DNA of 64,000 nt from Actinomadura hibisca NBRC 15177 (GTDB lineage: Bacteria > Actinomycetota > Actinomycetes > Streptosporangiales > Streptosporangiaceae), in NCBI RefSeq assembly GCF_001552635.1, contig NZ_BCRO01000027.1, positions 62,001 to 126,000 of the forward strand. The letters run 5' to 3'. Shown here piece by piece: positions 1 through 8,827 of this stretch. Each line of letters begins with the position of its first letter. The first letter of the stretch is position 1. Under the pieces are notes generated by a model, which was given only the letters and a program-made list of their open reading frames with translations, ran no database searches and had not been told where the DNA came from. The position numbers and the translations under genes were made by a program.

Positions 1-702
1 GCCACGGGCCTGAAGCGCATGGTCGGCGGGCACGCCCTGTGGGAACTGGTGAAGGCCCTGCTGAAAACCGCCGTGCTCGGCGCGGTCGCCTACCTGTCGC
101 TGCGGGACCTGGTGCCCCAGCTGATGGCGGCCGGATCATTGCCGATCGCATCCGTCCTGACGACCGCGGGCCAGGCGGCCGTCTCCCTGATGCGCTGGGG
201 CGGCGCAGCGGGCCTGCTGCTGGCCGCAGGCGACTACGCGATGGCACGCCGCCGCACGGGCAAGCAACTGCGCATGACGAAGCAGGAAGTAAAAGAGGAA
301 CACAAGCGGAGCGAGGGCGACCCACACGTCAAGGGCCAGATCCGAGCCCGCCAAGCCCAGATGAGCCGCAACAGGATGATGGCGGAGGTACCAACGGCCG
401 ACGTGGTAGTGGTCAACCCGACCCACGTAGCCGTAGCCCTACGCTACGACCCATCCCGAGGCGCCCCACGAGTAGTGGCGAAGGGAGCCGACCGGATAGC
501 CGCCAAGATCCGCGAAGCAGCAGCCGAACACCGCGTACCAATGGTGCAGGACATCCCGCTGGCCCGCTCGCTGCACGCGGGCTGCGAGATAGGCCAGGAG
601 ATCCCACCGGAACTGTACGGAGCGGTGGCGAAGGTGCTGGCATTCATCATGGCGCTGAAGTCGAAGGGCTCGGCGGCAGGCACACACAAAATGGCAGCCT
701 GA
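1..702 (+). CDS. flhB: Flagellar export gate protein FlhB, 3' part
   Basis: The reading frame is open from base 1, so the 5' end lies outside the window. FlhB is the substrate-switching membrane subunit of the flagellar type III export apparatus. Visible are the last transmembrane segments, a charged linker with the KQEVKEEHKRSEGDP stretch, and the autocleavage motif NPTH (residues 139-142 of the visible part) inside VVVNPTHVAVALRYD, followed by the conserved C-terminal cytoplasmic domain. NPTH is the hallmark of the FlhB/YscU family and is intact, so the protein is probably functional. No flhA or other flagellar gene follows; the accessory region begins directly downstream. Family assignment is near certain. 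Confidence 0.95.
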   Translation, partial: ATGLKRMVGGHALWELVKALLKTAVLGAVAYLSLRDLVPQLMAAGSLPIASVLTTAGQAAVSLMRWGGAAGLLLAAGDYAMARRRTGKQLRMTKQEVKEEHKRSEGDPHVKGQIRARQAQMSRNRMMAEVPTADVVVVNPTHVAVALRYDPSRGAPRVVAKGADRIAAKIREAAAEHRVPMVQDIPLARSLHAGCEIGQEIPPELYGAVAKVLAFIMALKSKGSAAGTHKMAA

Positions 703-783
703 CACTCCAGACCCACCACGGACCAGAACACGGCGTGACCACCCCCCTGCTCCGCTGTGAAGCCCCCGGCACTGATCGGCTCG

Positions 784-948
784 CTACGACGTCGATGTGT
801 AGGTGACCGCCAGCGTCGGCAGGACGGTGGGAACTGATTTGGCTTCGTCCCGACCGGCGAAGAACACCAGGCCGCGTGGCTTGGACTCGTCGACGGCCTT
901 GAGCAGCAGGCCGTGGCCGGGCGCCGCGATCCAGCCGCGCACGGAGAC
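784..948 (-). pseudogene. C-terminal remnant of a DNRLRE-type secreted protein
   Basis: Only the last 50 or so codons remain. The translated end (GWIAAPGHGLLLKAVDES followed by PTLAVTYTS and a stop) resembles the C-terminus of DNRLRE-domain beta-sandwich modules of secreted actinobacterial proteins, which close with a P-T-L-x-V-T-Y-strand. Upstream in this frame the sequence stops resembling anything at about 948, where a different remnant begins on the other strand. A decayed fragment; the family call is from memory of the module's closing strand. Confidence 0.4.
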
Positions 949-949
949 G

Positions 950-1193
950 GGATCTTCGACCGGACCTGGATGCGGACGGTCTACGAGGCCCTCCGGCCCA
1001 CCGTCGAACCGACCACGAAGTGGTCCGACGCCATGCTGGCGCCGCCTCCCGAGCACGTCCTTCGCCCGCTGGATGCTGCCGGCGCGCACCAGGAGATCGC
1101 GGATCGGTTCGCCAACGCCTTCGACCAGCCGATCTGGAGAACTGGTTCTTCGACCCGGCCAAGGCACACTCCTACCTCGGCGCGTTCGCTTGA
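950..1193 (+). pseudogene. C-terminal fragment of an FAD-dependent oxidoreductase, frameshifted
   Basis: Positions 952-1128 translate to a sequence containing RTWMRTVYEALRPTVEPTT and APPPEHVLRPLDAAG. A shift of frame near 1128-1131 is then needed to read ADLENWFFDPAKAHSYLGAF and a stop at 1191. Together these look like the C-terminal region of a flavoprotein monooxygenase of the styrene-monooxygenase/PHBH type. The N-terminal FAD-binding half is absent; the fragment abuts the DNRLRE remnant. Not expected to be expressed as a working protein. Confidence 0.5.
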
Positions 1194-1259
1194 CCGCCAT
1201 GACGGGCACGCAGACGGGCCCACGCCGTCGGTCGGCCTGCTCTGCCGCAACTCGTCTTC

Positions 1260-1793
1260 TCAGCGCCGGTTTCGCGAGACATGGCGCCACGGCCGTCCGC
1301 CGGGTACGGCGAGGATGCCGTCGCCTCCCATGTCCCCGGCGAACCACACCTCTGTGCCGACGCCGGGACCTGGCGCGGGGAACGAGCAATGGGCCTGTCC
1401 GTCGGGCTTGAGCAGGATGACGCGTGTGTCACTGCTCCACCTGCGGCCGTTGGCGCGCGTGCCTTCGCCCGAGACCACCCGTACCTGGTCGATCCGGCAG
1501 GGCCAGACCTGCCAGGAGCAGGTGCGCAGTATGCGGTGTTCCCTGACGCGTGCTCTCAGCCAGAGGACGACCAGTCCGAGCGTGACGAGCGCGGTGACGC
1601 CGAGCATCGCACCGAGGAAGGCGGCCGATCCTCCAGCGGAGAGAAGGAAGGCCACCGCGACGAGCTGGACGGCGAGCACCGGCGCTCCCCAGGCGAGGCC
1701 CGCGCGGAATCCGCTGCGTACCTCGTCCACGACGCCCGGCACGTCACCTGCCGCCCCGTGGAGAACCTGATATCCGTACTCGTTCACTTCCAC
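1260..1793 (-). CDS. Two-pass membrane protein of unknown function
   Basis: This 177-residue protein has two adjacent hydrophobic segments (about residues 32-55 and 58-80) followed by a soluble C-terminal domain of about 95 residues. The two-helix hairpin plus small soluble domain resembles the layout of the protein at 18940-19620, although direct similarity is weak. No catalytic motif is visible. It is divergent from the secreted protease at 2035 and shares a 240-bp upstream region with it. Coding is supported by length, amino acid composition and third-position G+C. Function unknown. Confidence 0.6.
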   Translation of the reverse strand: MEVNEYGYQVLHGAAGDVPGVVDEVRSGFRAGLAWGAPVLAVQLVAVAFLLSAGGSAAFLGAMLGVTALVTLGLVVLWLRARVREHRILRTCSWQVWPCRIDQVRVVSGEGTRANGRRWSSDTRVILLKPDGQAHCSFPAPGPGVGTEVWFAGDMGGDGILAVPGGRPWRHVSRNRR

Positions 1794-1825
1794 TGTCCAC
1801 TCCCGATGACGTCGCGGCGAAGGTG

Positions 1826-1848
1826 ATTCTATCGAGATGCGTTAGAAT
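1826..1848. promoter_or_regulatory. Inverted repeat in a divergent promoter region
   Basis: ATTCTA and TAGAAT arms are separated by 11 bases within the 240-bp gap between the divergent genes at 1793 and 2035. The A+T-rich arms stand out in this G+C-rich sequence and could be a pair of divergent -10 elements or a small operator. The rest of the gap holds no gene that I can see. Confidence 0.3.
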
Positions 1849-2034
1849 TAATAAGCCCTCCCCGGCCGATGTGACACCTTCTCTGTGTTGTGCGGCCCTC
1901 AACAAATCCAGGGGTCGGTCCCGCGTGTGTCCGAACCTTTGCCTTCCCATAGTGGAGGCCGCTTCGGCGTCGTTTTTGGGGGTGAGCGGATATGTGTGAT
2001 TCTCGTTCCTGGTTAATACGGTGGCCCTGCATTC

Positions 2035-3054
2035 ATGGAAGTCCTGCTGAAGGGGCTGATTTCATTGCGGCTACCAAAACGGACGGCTCGGTTCGTCCTC
2101 GGAGCGGCGCTGGTCGCGGGCCAGGGGGGTTCCGCCCTGGCGGAGACGTCGCGCGACTTGAACCCCTGCGTTCCCTCCCCGAAGTCGGGGCGCCTCTGCT
2201 TCTCCACCGTCGAGACCCGGGAGGCGTTTGAGACGATCAAGGGTCTGCGCTGGCATCCGAAGGCGCGCGAGGCGACCTTCGCCTTCCATCCCGCGGCGGA
2301 CGGCTCGAAGCTCGTGGTCTCCTTCGGGCCAGCCGACCGTGAGGTCGCGGACGCGCTCAGGCGGCGGCACGGGGCCAGGGTGGACATCAAGATCGATCTA
2401 CCGCTGCGACTACGGGGCGGCCGGCTCAGGCAGTCGGGCCGCGCCGGCGACGCCAGCCCGCACTGGGGCGGCGCCGCGGTTCAGGCCGAGAGCACGGTCT
2501 GCACCTCCGGTTTCTCGGTGGTCTTCCCCGGCGGAGGCAGAGGATCGGTGTCGGCGGGTCACTGTTTCGACAACGGCGCGGGGTTGGCGTCCGGTCTGCA
2601 GTTCTTCGGAGTCACGCAGGGGGAGAGCGGATATCCCGACTACGACATGATCGCCATCATGTCGGGTGGCGCCTACGCCAACCGGATCTACACCGACCCC
2701 GGCGCACCCATCTCGCGAACGGTGACCGGCAAAGGCGATCCCGGCCTCAACAGCCTCATCTGCACTAGCGGCAGGCTGAGCAAGGCGAAGTGCAACGGGA
2801 AGGTGGTCAGTCTCGACGGCGTGCTCTTCCAGGGCGGTGGCTGGACGACCGGCCTCATCGTGGCGAACAAGCCGGGACAGGTCATCGGGACGGTCGGGGA
2901 CTCCGGCGGTCCCGTCTACTCCGCGTCCGCCGGTGACGGCGCGGTGATCCGAGGCATGGTGGTCGGCGGAACCCTCAGCGGCGACACGGTCTACGCGGAG
3001 AAGATCTCCAGCATCGAGGCACACCTGGGCGTCACGGTGGCGACCACCCCGTAG
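2035..3054 (+). CDS. Secreted S1-family (trypsin-like) serine protease with propeptide
   Basis: A 339-residue protein with a signal peptide (hydrophobic core about residues 18-36, cleavage near ALA-ET) and a propeptide to about residue 145. The chymotrypsin-fold domain shows the full triad: His176 in SAGHCF, Asp204 in PDYDMI and Ser290 in GTVGDSGGPVY. Cys156/Cys177 and Cys243/Cys253 are placed for disulfides as in streptogrisin-like enzymes. It should act outside the cell on proteins; substrate unknown. It stands alone, followed by a strong hairpin. The first Met is used as start, but an in-frame start slightly downstream is possible. Family assignment is firm. Confidence 0.88.
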   Translation: MEVLLKGLISLRLPKRTARFVLGAALVAGQGGSALAETSRDLNPCVPSPKSGRLCFSTVETREAFETIKGLRWHPKAREATFAFHPAADGSKLVVSFGPADREVADALRRRHGARVDIKIDLPLRLRGGRLRQSGRAGDASPHWGGAAVQAESTVCTSGFSVVFPGGGRGSVSAGHCFDNGAGLASGLQFFGVTQGESGYPDYDMIAIMSGGAYANRIYTDPGAPISRTVTGKGDPGLNSLICTSGRLSKAKCNGKVVSLDGVLFQGGGWTTGLIVANKPGQVIGTVGDSGGPVYSASAGDGAVIRGMVVGGTLSGDTVYAEKISSIEAHLGVTVATTP

Positions 3055-3072
3055 CGGGGAACCGTCGAAAGC

Positions 3073-3109
3073 CGGATCCGGCCGCACCTTTCGGTGACGG
3101 CCGGATCCG
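3073..3109. terminator. Strong hairpin between convergent genes
   Basis: CGGATCCGGCCG and CGGCCGGATCCG form a perfect 12-bp stem. Inside it CACC and GGTG can extend the stem over a TTTC loop with one bulged A. It lies between the convergent genes ending at 3054 and 3162 and is probably a bidirectional terminator, although no T-run follows. Confidence 0.7.
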
Positions 3110-3161
3110 TGGTCGGTGCGCGGTCAGGCCGCGAGGGCCCGCGGCCTTTCGGTGACGGAGG

Positions 3162-3542
3162 TCACGCCTCCTCGAGCCAGTACGAGCTCACCCCGAAGAA
3201 GCAGCCGGACTCGGTCATCTTCGGTGAGACGAAGCTGTAGAACTTGTTGGGCTCCATCTTCGTGTAGTCGGTGCGGTAGGTGAATCCGAACGTGCACGAG
3301 ACGGCCAGCCGGGCCTTCGTGTAACCACCGTAGTCCAGGACGCGTGAACATTGGCTGGCGCTTGCGCGGAAGCCATTGCTCTCGAACGTCTTGTGCGCGT
3401 AGTAGGGACAGGAGAAGGTGCCGCTCGGCGTCGCGAGGGTGCCGGCCATCGCCGGGGCCGCGGTGGTCACGCTCAACGCGCTCAACGCGATCAGCGTTGC
3501 GGCCGCCGCGGCGCCGGTGCGCGCCTTTCGATTGGCGATCAC
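3162..3542 (-). CDS. Small secreted four-cysteine protein
   Basis: A 126-residue protein starting at a GTG with AAGGGGG about nine bases upstream. A signal peptide (MIANRKARTG then an Ala/Leu-rich core, cleavage after AMA) leaves a mature domain of about 93 residues with cysteines in the contexts FSCPYY, SQCSRV, VSCTFG and SGCFFG. The spacing and the words GT-F/I-x-C, G-F/W-R-A and GC-x-FGVYS are shared with the protein at 43217-43609, so the two are paralogues. Export and disulfide bonding are likely. No known function is recognised. Confidence 0.75.
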   Translation of the reverse strand: MIANRKARTGAAAAATLIALSALSVTTAAPAMAGTLATPSGTFSCPYYAHKTFESNGFRASASQCSRVLDYGGYTKARLAVSCTFGFTYRTDYTKMEPNKFYSFVSPKMTESGCFFGVSSYWLEEA

Positions 3543-3712
3543 GAGAATTCCCCCTTGCTGTCAGGTGGTGATGCCGATATCGATTTTTCCGATTTTCGGC
3601 GAATGCCACGATGACCATTCATGGAAAGGAATCTGCTTGGAGTGGTCGGTGTGACGGGTGGGTCCGTCACCCGGCGGGTCGCCCGGTCAGGACGCCGAGA
3701 GTCGGCGGCGGC

Positions 3713-4924
3713 TCACCCGCCGAGGCGGACCGGCAGGCTCGTCAGCGCGCGCACCAGGAAGCTGGCGCGGTGGGTCAGTTCGGCGCGGGGCACGGCCAGG
3801 GTCATCTCCGGGAAGGCCCGGACCAGCCGGGGCACGGCCACCTGCCCCTCCAGCCGGGCCAGCGCCGCGCCCAGGCACAGGTGCAGCCCGTGGCCGAAGC
3901 CGACGTGCCGGACGTCGGTGCGGGTGAGGTCCAGCCGGTCGGGGTGGGAGAACCGGTCGGGGTCGCGGTTGCCCGCCGCGACCACGGGGAACACCGGCGC
4001 TCCGGCGGGCAGCGGCGTCCCGGCGAACTCCAGGTCCTCGCCGGGGAACCGCCACAGCGCGGTCAGGAACGCGCCCTCGTAACGGATGAACTCCTCGACG
4101 GCCCCGGCGGGCAGGTCGGGCACCGCCAGCACGAGACGCCGCTGGTCGGGGTGGTCGAGCAGGGCCAGAACCGCGTTGGCGATGAGGTTCTGCGTGGTGT
4201 CGAAGCCGCCGATCACGAAGGAGGTGACCATGGCGATCAGCTCGGTCTCGGTGAGGCGTTCCCCGTCCTGGCGGGCGGCGATCAGCTCGGAGGTGACGTC
4301 CTGGCCGGGGCGGCGGCGCTTGTCGGTCAGCAGCTGCCGGGCGTAGTCGATGAGCGCGGCCGACGCCTCGGGCGCCCGCGCGGCGACCGAGGGGTCGGCC
4401 GAGAAGATCGTCATGGTCAGGTCGAGGACGAACCGGCGGCGCTCGAACGGGATGCCGAGGATCGCGCTGATGACGTCGCACGGGACCAGGGCCGCGTAGT
4501 CGGCGACCAGGTCGGCCTCGTCCCGCTCGCGCAGCTCGTCGATCAGACGGTCGGCCGTACGCTCGACGATGCCCCGCCAGGGCTCCATCTGGCGTGAAGT
4601 GAACATCTTGGCGGTGAGCCTGCGCAGGCGGGTGTGCCGGGGCGGGTCCGACAGGGCCAGGGCCTCCTCCAGCTCGGTGCCGCGTCCGATGCCCAGACCG
4701 GCCGCCTGGAACTCGGGGCTCGCCGAGGAGTAGGCGCAGCTGAAGCGGGAGTCCGACAACAGATCCCGCACGTCCTGGTAACGCGTCACCGCCCACATCG
4801 GCACGTCCCCGTAGGGGAACCGGAAGGCGTGGACGGGGGAGTGACGGCGAAGCCAGGTGAACGTCGCGTGGGGATCGGTGAAGAACTCCGGGCTGAACAG
4901 CGGTGTCGGAGAGGAGGGTTCCAT
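3713..4924 (-). CDS. Cytochrome P450 (403 aa)
   Basis: A class I bacterial P450 of normal length. It shows the I-helix motif GGFDTT, the K-helix E-x-x-R (EFIR) and the heme-binding loop VGFGHGLHLCLG with the cysteine thiolate ligand. It catalyses an O2-dependent oxidation and would need ferredoxin and ferredoxin reductase, neither of which is encoded nearby. It is the first of seven P450s in the window and is unlike the 21047/45483/47946 group. Its 5' side faces the stop end of a short secreted-peptide gene at 5100, also on the minus strand. Substrate unknown; family certain. Confidence 0.95.
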   Translation of the reverse strand: MEPSSPTPLFSPEFFTDPHATFTWLRRHSPVHAFRFPYGDVPMWAVTRYQDVRDLLSDSRFSCAYSSASPEFQAAGLGIGRGTELEEALALSDPPRHTRLRRLTAKMFTSRQMEPWRGIVERTADRLIDELRERDEADLVADYAALVPCDVISAILGIPFERRRFVLDLTMTIFSADPSVAARAPEASAALIDYARQLLTDKRRRPGQDVTSELIAARQDGERLTETELIAMVTSFVIGGFDTTQNLIANAVLALLDHPDQRRLVLAVPDLPAGAVEEFIRYEGAFLTALWRFPGEDLEFAGTPLPAGAPVFPVVAAGNRDPDRFSHPDRLDLTRTDVRHVGFGHGLHLCLGAALARLEGQVAVPRLVRAFPEMTLAVPRAELTHRASFLVRALTSLPVRLGG

Positions 4925-4962
4925 GGCAGGCGACTCCTGGACGGATCGTGCGCGGACGGTGA

Positions 4963-4988
4963 CCGGACGAGATCATCTGATCGTCCGG
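4963..4988. promoter_or_regulatory. Inverted repeat upstream of the P450
   Basis: CCGGACGA and TCGTCCGG are separated by 10 bases (GATCATCTGA), which themselves contain a partial dyad. It sits 39-64 bp before the P450 start at 4924 and could be its operator. It also lies downstream of the peptide gene on the same strand. Confidence 0.35.
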
Positions 4989-5073
4989 CGTGACCGCGCA
5001 CCGATCCAGGTCCGCACAGCAGCGGATGTCGCCGTGCCACTTCGAGGTGACCCTGACCCGTCGGGACGGGCCC

Positions 5074-5100
5074 ACGGCAGGGACGAGACGGTCCTGCCGT
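5074..5100 (-). terminator. Hairpin abutting the short peptide gene stop
   Basis: ACGGCAGGAC pairs perfectly with GTCCTGCCGT over a seven-base loop. The hairpin starts right at the stop codon of the minus-strand peptide gene (5100-5288), so it probably ends that transcript before the P450. Confidence 0.55.
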
Positions 5101-5288
5101 CAGCTCGTGAGCAGCGTCTCGTTGTGGTTGCCGCTGATGATGCCGCCGCCACCGCCGGAGGGCTGCCCGGAGGCGACGGTCTGGCCGGTCGTCGTGGCGG
5201 AGGACGCCTGAGCGGGAAGGACGTGCACGGCCACGGTGAGAAGGGCGGTGCCCAGTCCGGCGAGGATGAGCTTCTTGCGGTTCGGCAT
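5100..5288 (-). CDS. Short secreted peptide with C-terminal IISGNHNETLL motif
   Basis: A 62-residue product. The ATG at 5288 is chosen because GGGAG lies six to seven bases upstream and because a clean signal peptide begins there (MPNRKK, then a Leu/Val core, cleavage near AQA-SS). The mature part is about 33 residues: Ser/Thr/Gly-rich, then GGGGG, then IISGNHNETLLTS. The last segment nearly matches the C-terminus of the I36-like protein at 56057 (GIISGNHSETFLLE). The peptide has no cysteine and no aromatic residue after the signal peptide, so it does not look like a crosslinked P450-modified RiPP. Function unknown. Confidence 0.65.
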   Translation of the reverse strand: MPNRKKLILAGLGTALLTVAVHVLPAQASSATTTGQTVASGQPSGGGGGIISGNHNETLLTS

Positions 5289-5384
5289 TGCTGCTCCCTG
5301 TGACGGGGTGGATGGTGCGATCACCTCCTGAATGTGCGGCCGGGCGCACGCCGCCGCCATCGCCGCTTCGCGCGTGGTCGCCGA

Positions 5385-5395
5385 GCTGAGTGGCC
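5385..5395. promoter_or_regulatory. GGCCACTCAGC element (reverse orientation)
   Basis: The plus strand reads GCTGAGTGGCC. The same 11-mer occurs at 10894 and 28082, and near-copies at 15740 and elsewhere, always in intergenic DNA. Here it lies between the divergent peptide gene (start 5288) and MocR gene (start 5519). Candidate operator shared across the cluster. Confidence 0.5.
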
Positions 5396-5518
5396 TTTCC
5401 GGCGCGGTCGTCGCCGTTCTGTGCTGATCCGTGCCGTTCCGCACCCCGGAACGTTTCGCCGTTCGCGCCACGGGCCTTCCTAACGTGCGGAGCGACAGCG
5501 CCGAACAGGAGGCAGGCA

Positions 5519-6940
5519 GTGCGCTTCAGCGAACCACTCAACATCGTCATCCATCTCGACAGGCGGGCGGCCACGCCTCTGCACGCCCAGATCAGCCGCC
5601 AGTTGCGGGCGGCGATCCGCGACGGCGTGCTGGCCCACGGCGACCGGATCCCCTCGACCCGGACGCTGGCCGCCGAACTCGGCGTGTCGCGTTCGGTCGC
5701 GCTGCACGTCTACCACGAGCTGTACGCCGAGGGCCTGGTCGAGGCCCGCTCGGGCTCGGGGAACTTCGTGCACTGCCCGCAGCGACAGCCGCGACGGAGT
5801 GAGTCGCCGGGCGTGCGACCGTCCGCGACCCCGATCGACCTGCGGCCGCTGGGCGCGGGCGGGCACGGGTTTCCCGCCGCGGTGTGGCGGTCGGCGTGGC
5901 GCCGGGCCGTCCACCGCGTGCCCGGCCCCGCGTCGCGGTCCCCGCAGGGCGACCCCGAACTGCGCGCGGCTCTGGCCGCCCACCTGCGCAAGCAGCACGG
6001 TCTGAAGTGCGGCGCCGACCAGATCGTCGTCACTTCGGGCCGGGTGGCCGCCCTGGACGCGCTCTGCCAGATCGGTGCGGGCCCGGGGGAGAGCGTCGCC
6101 TTCCAGCAGCCCGGTCCGGGCGACCTGCGCCGCCTGCTGGCGGCCCGGGCCGTGGACGTCATGCCGTTGCCGGTCGACGCCGAGGGCGTCCTGGTGCCCC
6201 GGATGTGCCCGCGCGTGCGCATGGCCGTGGTGCGCCCGGTGCAGGCACACCCGCAGGCCCGGCTCTCCGCCCGCCGCAGGGAGACCCTGCTCGACTGGGC
6301 CGCGACCGAGGGCCTGACGCTGGTGGAGCTGGAACGCGACCCGTTCATGGCGTCGTCATCGCCGTCGCTGCCGCTGGCCGCGTCGGCGGAACACCGGCCG
6401 ACCGTCTTCCTCGGCTCCTTCACCGACATCCTCGCGCCCGCTCTCGACCTGGGCTACGTCGTCGCCCCGCCGGAGCTGGTCCCCGCCATCACCCGGGCCG
6501 TGTGCGGCGGCCGTCTCGATCCCTCCCCGGTCGTCCAGCGGGTCGCCGCGACCCTGCTCGGCGAGGACCATCTCGCCCGCTACCTGCGCCGGATGACGAC
6601 CCTCGGCCAGGCCCGCCGCCGGATCGTCCGGCGCGCGCTGGCCACGCTCCCCCCGGACCAGCTGGCCGAGACCGGATTCGGCGGCCTGGAGGCGACCCTG
6701 CGGCTCGGCCACCTGCCGGCCCGCGAGGTCGCCGACCGTCTCCGCGCCCAGGGCGTCCTCGTCGAGACCGGCGACGCCCCCGGGCCCGCGCGGCGGCCCG
6801 ACCGCATCGTCATCGGCTACGGCCACCTGGACGAGGTGACGCTCAAGCGCGGCCTGCACCAGATCGTGCGCACCCTCACGCAGATGGGCCGGGAGCCGAG
6901 CAGGGCGCCCGACACCGGGCGACGGCGCGGCTCGGCCTGA
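5519..6940 (+). CDS. MocR/GntR-type regulator lacking the PLP lysine
   Basis: The start is the GTG at 5519, with AGGAGG 7-12 bases upstream; the frame extends further 5' but without a start signal. The N-terminal winged helix is typical GntR (IPSTRTLAAELGVSRSVAL), followed by an aminotransferase-like domain of about 350 residues. In MocR proteins this domain binds PLP through a lysine in a G-S/T-F-S-K motif; here the segment reads GSFTDILAPALDLGYVV, with Asp in place of Lys. The E-D-D-Y region is also degenerate. It probably senses a ligand without forming the PLP aldimine. Divergent from the peptide gene. Confidence 0.88.
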   Translation: MRFSEPLNIVIHLDRRAATPLHAQISRQLRAAIRDGVLAHGDRIPSTRTLAAELGVSRSVALHVYHELYAEGLVEARSGSGNFVHCPQRQPRRSESPGVRPSATPIDLRPLGAGGHGFPAAVWRSAWRRAVHRVPGPASRSPQGDPELRAALAAHLRKQHGLKCGADQIVVTSGRVAALDALCQIGAGPGESVAFQQPGPGDLRRLLAARAVDVMPLPVDAEGVLVPRMCPRVRMAVVRPVQAHPQARLSARRRETLLDWAATEGLTLVELERDPFMASSSPSLPLAASAEHRPTVFLGSFTDILAPALDLGYVVAPPELVPAITRAVCGGRLDPSPVVQRVAATLLGEDHLARYLRRMTTLGQARRRIVRRALATLPPDQLAETGFGGLEATLRLGHLPAREVADRLRAQGVLVETGDAPGPARRPDRIVIGYGHLDEVTLKRGLHQIVRTLTQMGREPSRAPDTGRRRGSA

Positions 6941-7040
6941 GCCGACCGTCCCATCCGGCGGCGGGAGCGGACCGTTCAGCGCCGGCTTCCGGCGGATTGC
7001 GGCCCTGCCCGCCGCGCCGGGAGCACGTCAGGGTGACCCT

Positions 7041-8753
7041 GTGCCCCACGCCCTCGCCTCCCCGTCGTTCCCCCAGCCCTATCCGGGCCAGCCGCACCGG
7101 CCCGCGAGCCGGGCGCCCGACCCGCTGCGGCCCATGACCGACGTCGACCACGGGCGGTCCTGGCTGCTGGACTTCCACTGGCCGCGGGGCCTGACGCCCC
7201 TGGGCCTGACCCTGGCCGAGGACTTCTCCCGCGCGGCGCAGAAGGCCGCCGTCGCGCTGGGCCCGGCCGCCGCGGGCGGCTTCGCGCACCGCAGCGTGGG
7301 CACCCACCTGTACTTCGGCGAGGTGGGAACCGGCCCCGTGGCCGACGGCGGCGCGGGGTCCCGGCGGACGGCCCGCGCCGCCGCCTCCTTCGCGGCTGCC
7401 TTCGAGAGCCGCTGGGCCGCCATGACGGCCGAGCTGGAACGCTCCTCGGCGTCGTTCGAGACGGCCGAGACCGCCGGCCTTCCGCTGCGGCGGCTCGCGG
7501 CCGAACTCGCGCGGGCCCGTGCGCTGCACCGGCGGGCGTGGGACCTCCACTTCCAGGTGATGTACCCGCTGCTCGTCCACTACCTGAACTTCCAGGAACT
7601 GTGCCGGGACCTGGGACTCGACCCGGCCCGTACGGCCACCTACCTCCAGGGGTTCGACAACCGCATCCTGCGGACCGACCGCGACCTGTGGACGCTGGCC
7701 GCCCTGGCCCGACAGGCCGGGCTGGAGTCCCTGTTCGCCCGGACCCCCGCCGCAGGACTGGCCGCCGCCCTGGACCGCGCCGGGCCGCCGGGACGCGCCT
7801 GGCTGGGACGCCTGGCGGACTTCCTGCGACAGTGGGGGCACCGGACCGAGGGCACCGCCGACGTCAACCTGCCGAGCTGGCGCGAGGACCCCACCCCGGT
7901 CCTGGGCACCGTGAAGACCTTCCTGCAGCGCCCCGGCGGCTTCGACCTGACCGCGGCCCAGCGGCGGTCGGCCCGGCAGCGCGACGAGGCGGTCGACCAG
8001 GCCCGCGGGTCGCTGTCCACCTCCCGACGCCGCCTGTTCGACGAGGCCCTGGCGTCCTGCCACCAGGCCAACTTCGCCTGGTGGAACGACGAGCACAACT
8101 TCTGGATCGACCTGAGGGTCGCGCTGCCCATGCGGACGGTGTGCCTGGCGATCGGCAGGACACTGGCCACCGACCGGCCCGACGACCCGCTCTACCTGTT
8201 CGGCCCGGAACTGGCCGGCCTGGTCGTCGGCCGCACGGCCTGGCGGGACCTGGCCGGACGGGTCGAGGCACGGCGGGAGTACTTCCAGCGGTGGCTGGGC
8301 CGCCGGCCCACCATGCCCGCGCTCCTGGGAACCGTCCCCGACCAGGTCCACGACCCGGTCCTGCTGGAGATCTTCGGTGTCCGCGACCGCTACCTTCAGG
8401 CCGTCAGCGCCACGGCCGCGCCCGTCCGGCTGTCGGGCCTGGCCGCCGCGCCGGGCAGCGCCACCGGCCGGGCCAGGGTCCTGTACGACGCCGACGACCT
8501 GCACGCCATCCGGCCCGGTGAGATCCTGGTGTGCGAGTCGACCAGCCCCAACTGGACCCCGGCCTTCGGAAAGATCGCCGCCTGTGTCAGCGACATGGGC
8601 GGCGCGCTCAGCCACGCGGCCATCGTCAGCCGCGAGTACGGGGTCGCCTGCGTGGTGGGGGTGGGCACGGCCACCCGCACGATCGCCACGGGCGACCTCC
8701 TCCAGGTCGACGCCGACGCCGGACGGGTCACGATCCTGTCCAGGGCCACGTGA
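7041..8753 (+). CDS. PEP-utilising swivel-domain protein without ATP-grasp domain
   Basis: A 570-residue protein. Its C-terminal 90 residues are a phosphohistidine swivel domain of the PEP synthase/PPDK type, with the histidine in GGALSHAAIVSREYG and the usual closing DLLQVDADAGRVTIL. The preceding roughly 450 helical residues resemble the middle substrate-binding part of rifampicin phosphotransferase-like enzymes. The N-terminal ATP-grasp domain that normally phosphorylates the histidine is absent. It may accept phosphate from another protein or act as a modified transferase; such proteins occur in antibiotic clusters. The GTG at 7041 is used as start; an ATG at 7134 is an alternative. Confidence 0.8.
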   Translation: MPHALASPSFPQPYPGQPHRPASRAPDPLRPMTDVDHGRSWLLDFHWPRGLTPLGLTLAEDFSRAAQKAAVALGPAAAGGFAHRSVGTHLYFGEVGTGPVADGGAGSRRTARAAASFAAAFESRWAAMTAELERSSASFETAETAGLPLRRLAAELARARALHRRAWDLHFQVMYPLLVHYLNFQELCRDLGLDPARTATYLQGFDNRILRTDRDLWTLAALARQAGLESLFARTPAAGLAAALDRAGPPGRAWLGRLADFLRQWGHRTEGTADVNLPSWREDPTPVLGTVKTFLQRPGGFDLTAAQRRSARQRDEAVDQARGSLSTSRRRLFDEALASCHQANFAWWNDEHNFWIDLRVALPMRTVCLAIGRTLATDRPDDPLYLFGPELAGLVVGRTAWRDLAGRVEARREYFQRWLGRRPTMPALLGTVPDQVHDPVLLEIFGVRDRYLQAVSATAAPVRLSGLAAAPGSATGRARVLYDADDLHAIRPGEILVCESTSPNWTPAFGKIAACVSDMGGALSHAAIVSREYGVACVVGVGTATRTIATGDLLQVDADAGRVTILSRAT

Positions 8754-8827
8754 GCCCGCCCGGTCATCGCATGATCATTAAGCTGTCGCCGGGGCCCGCC
8801 CGCGCCCGCGCTCACCGGCACCCGCTC

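Noticed and set aside
5100..5288. The short peptide beside a P450 as a P450-crosslinked RiPP precursor (atropopeptide or biarylitide type)
   Set aside because: It has a Sec-type signal peptide and no Tyr, Trp or His-aromatic core in the mature part, and a hairpin separates it from the P450.
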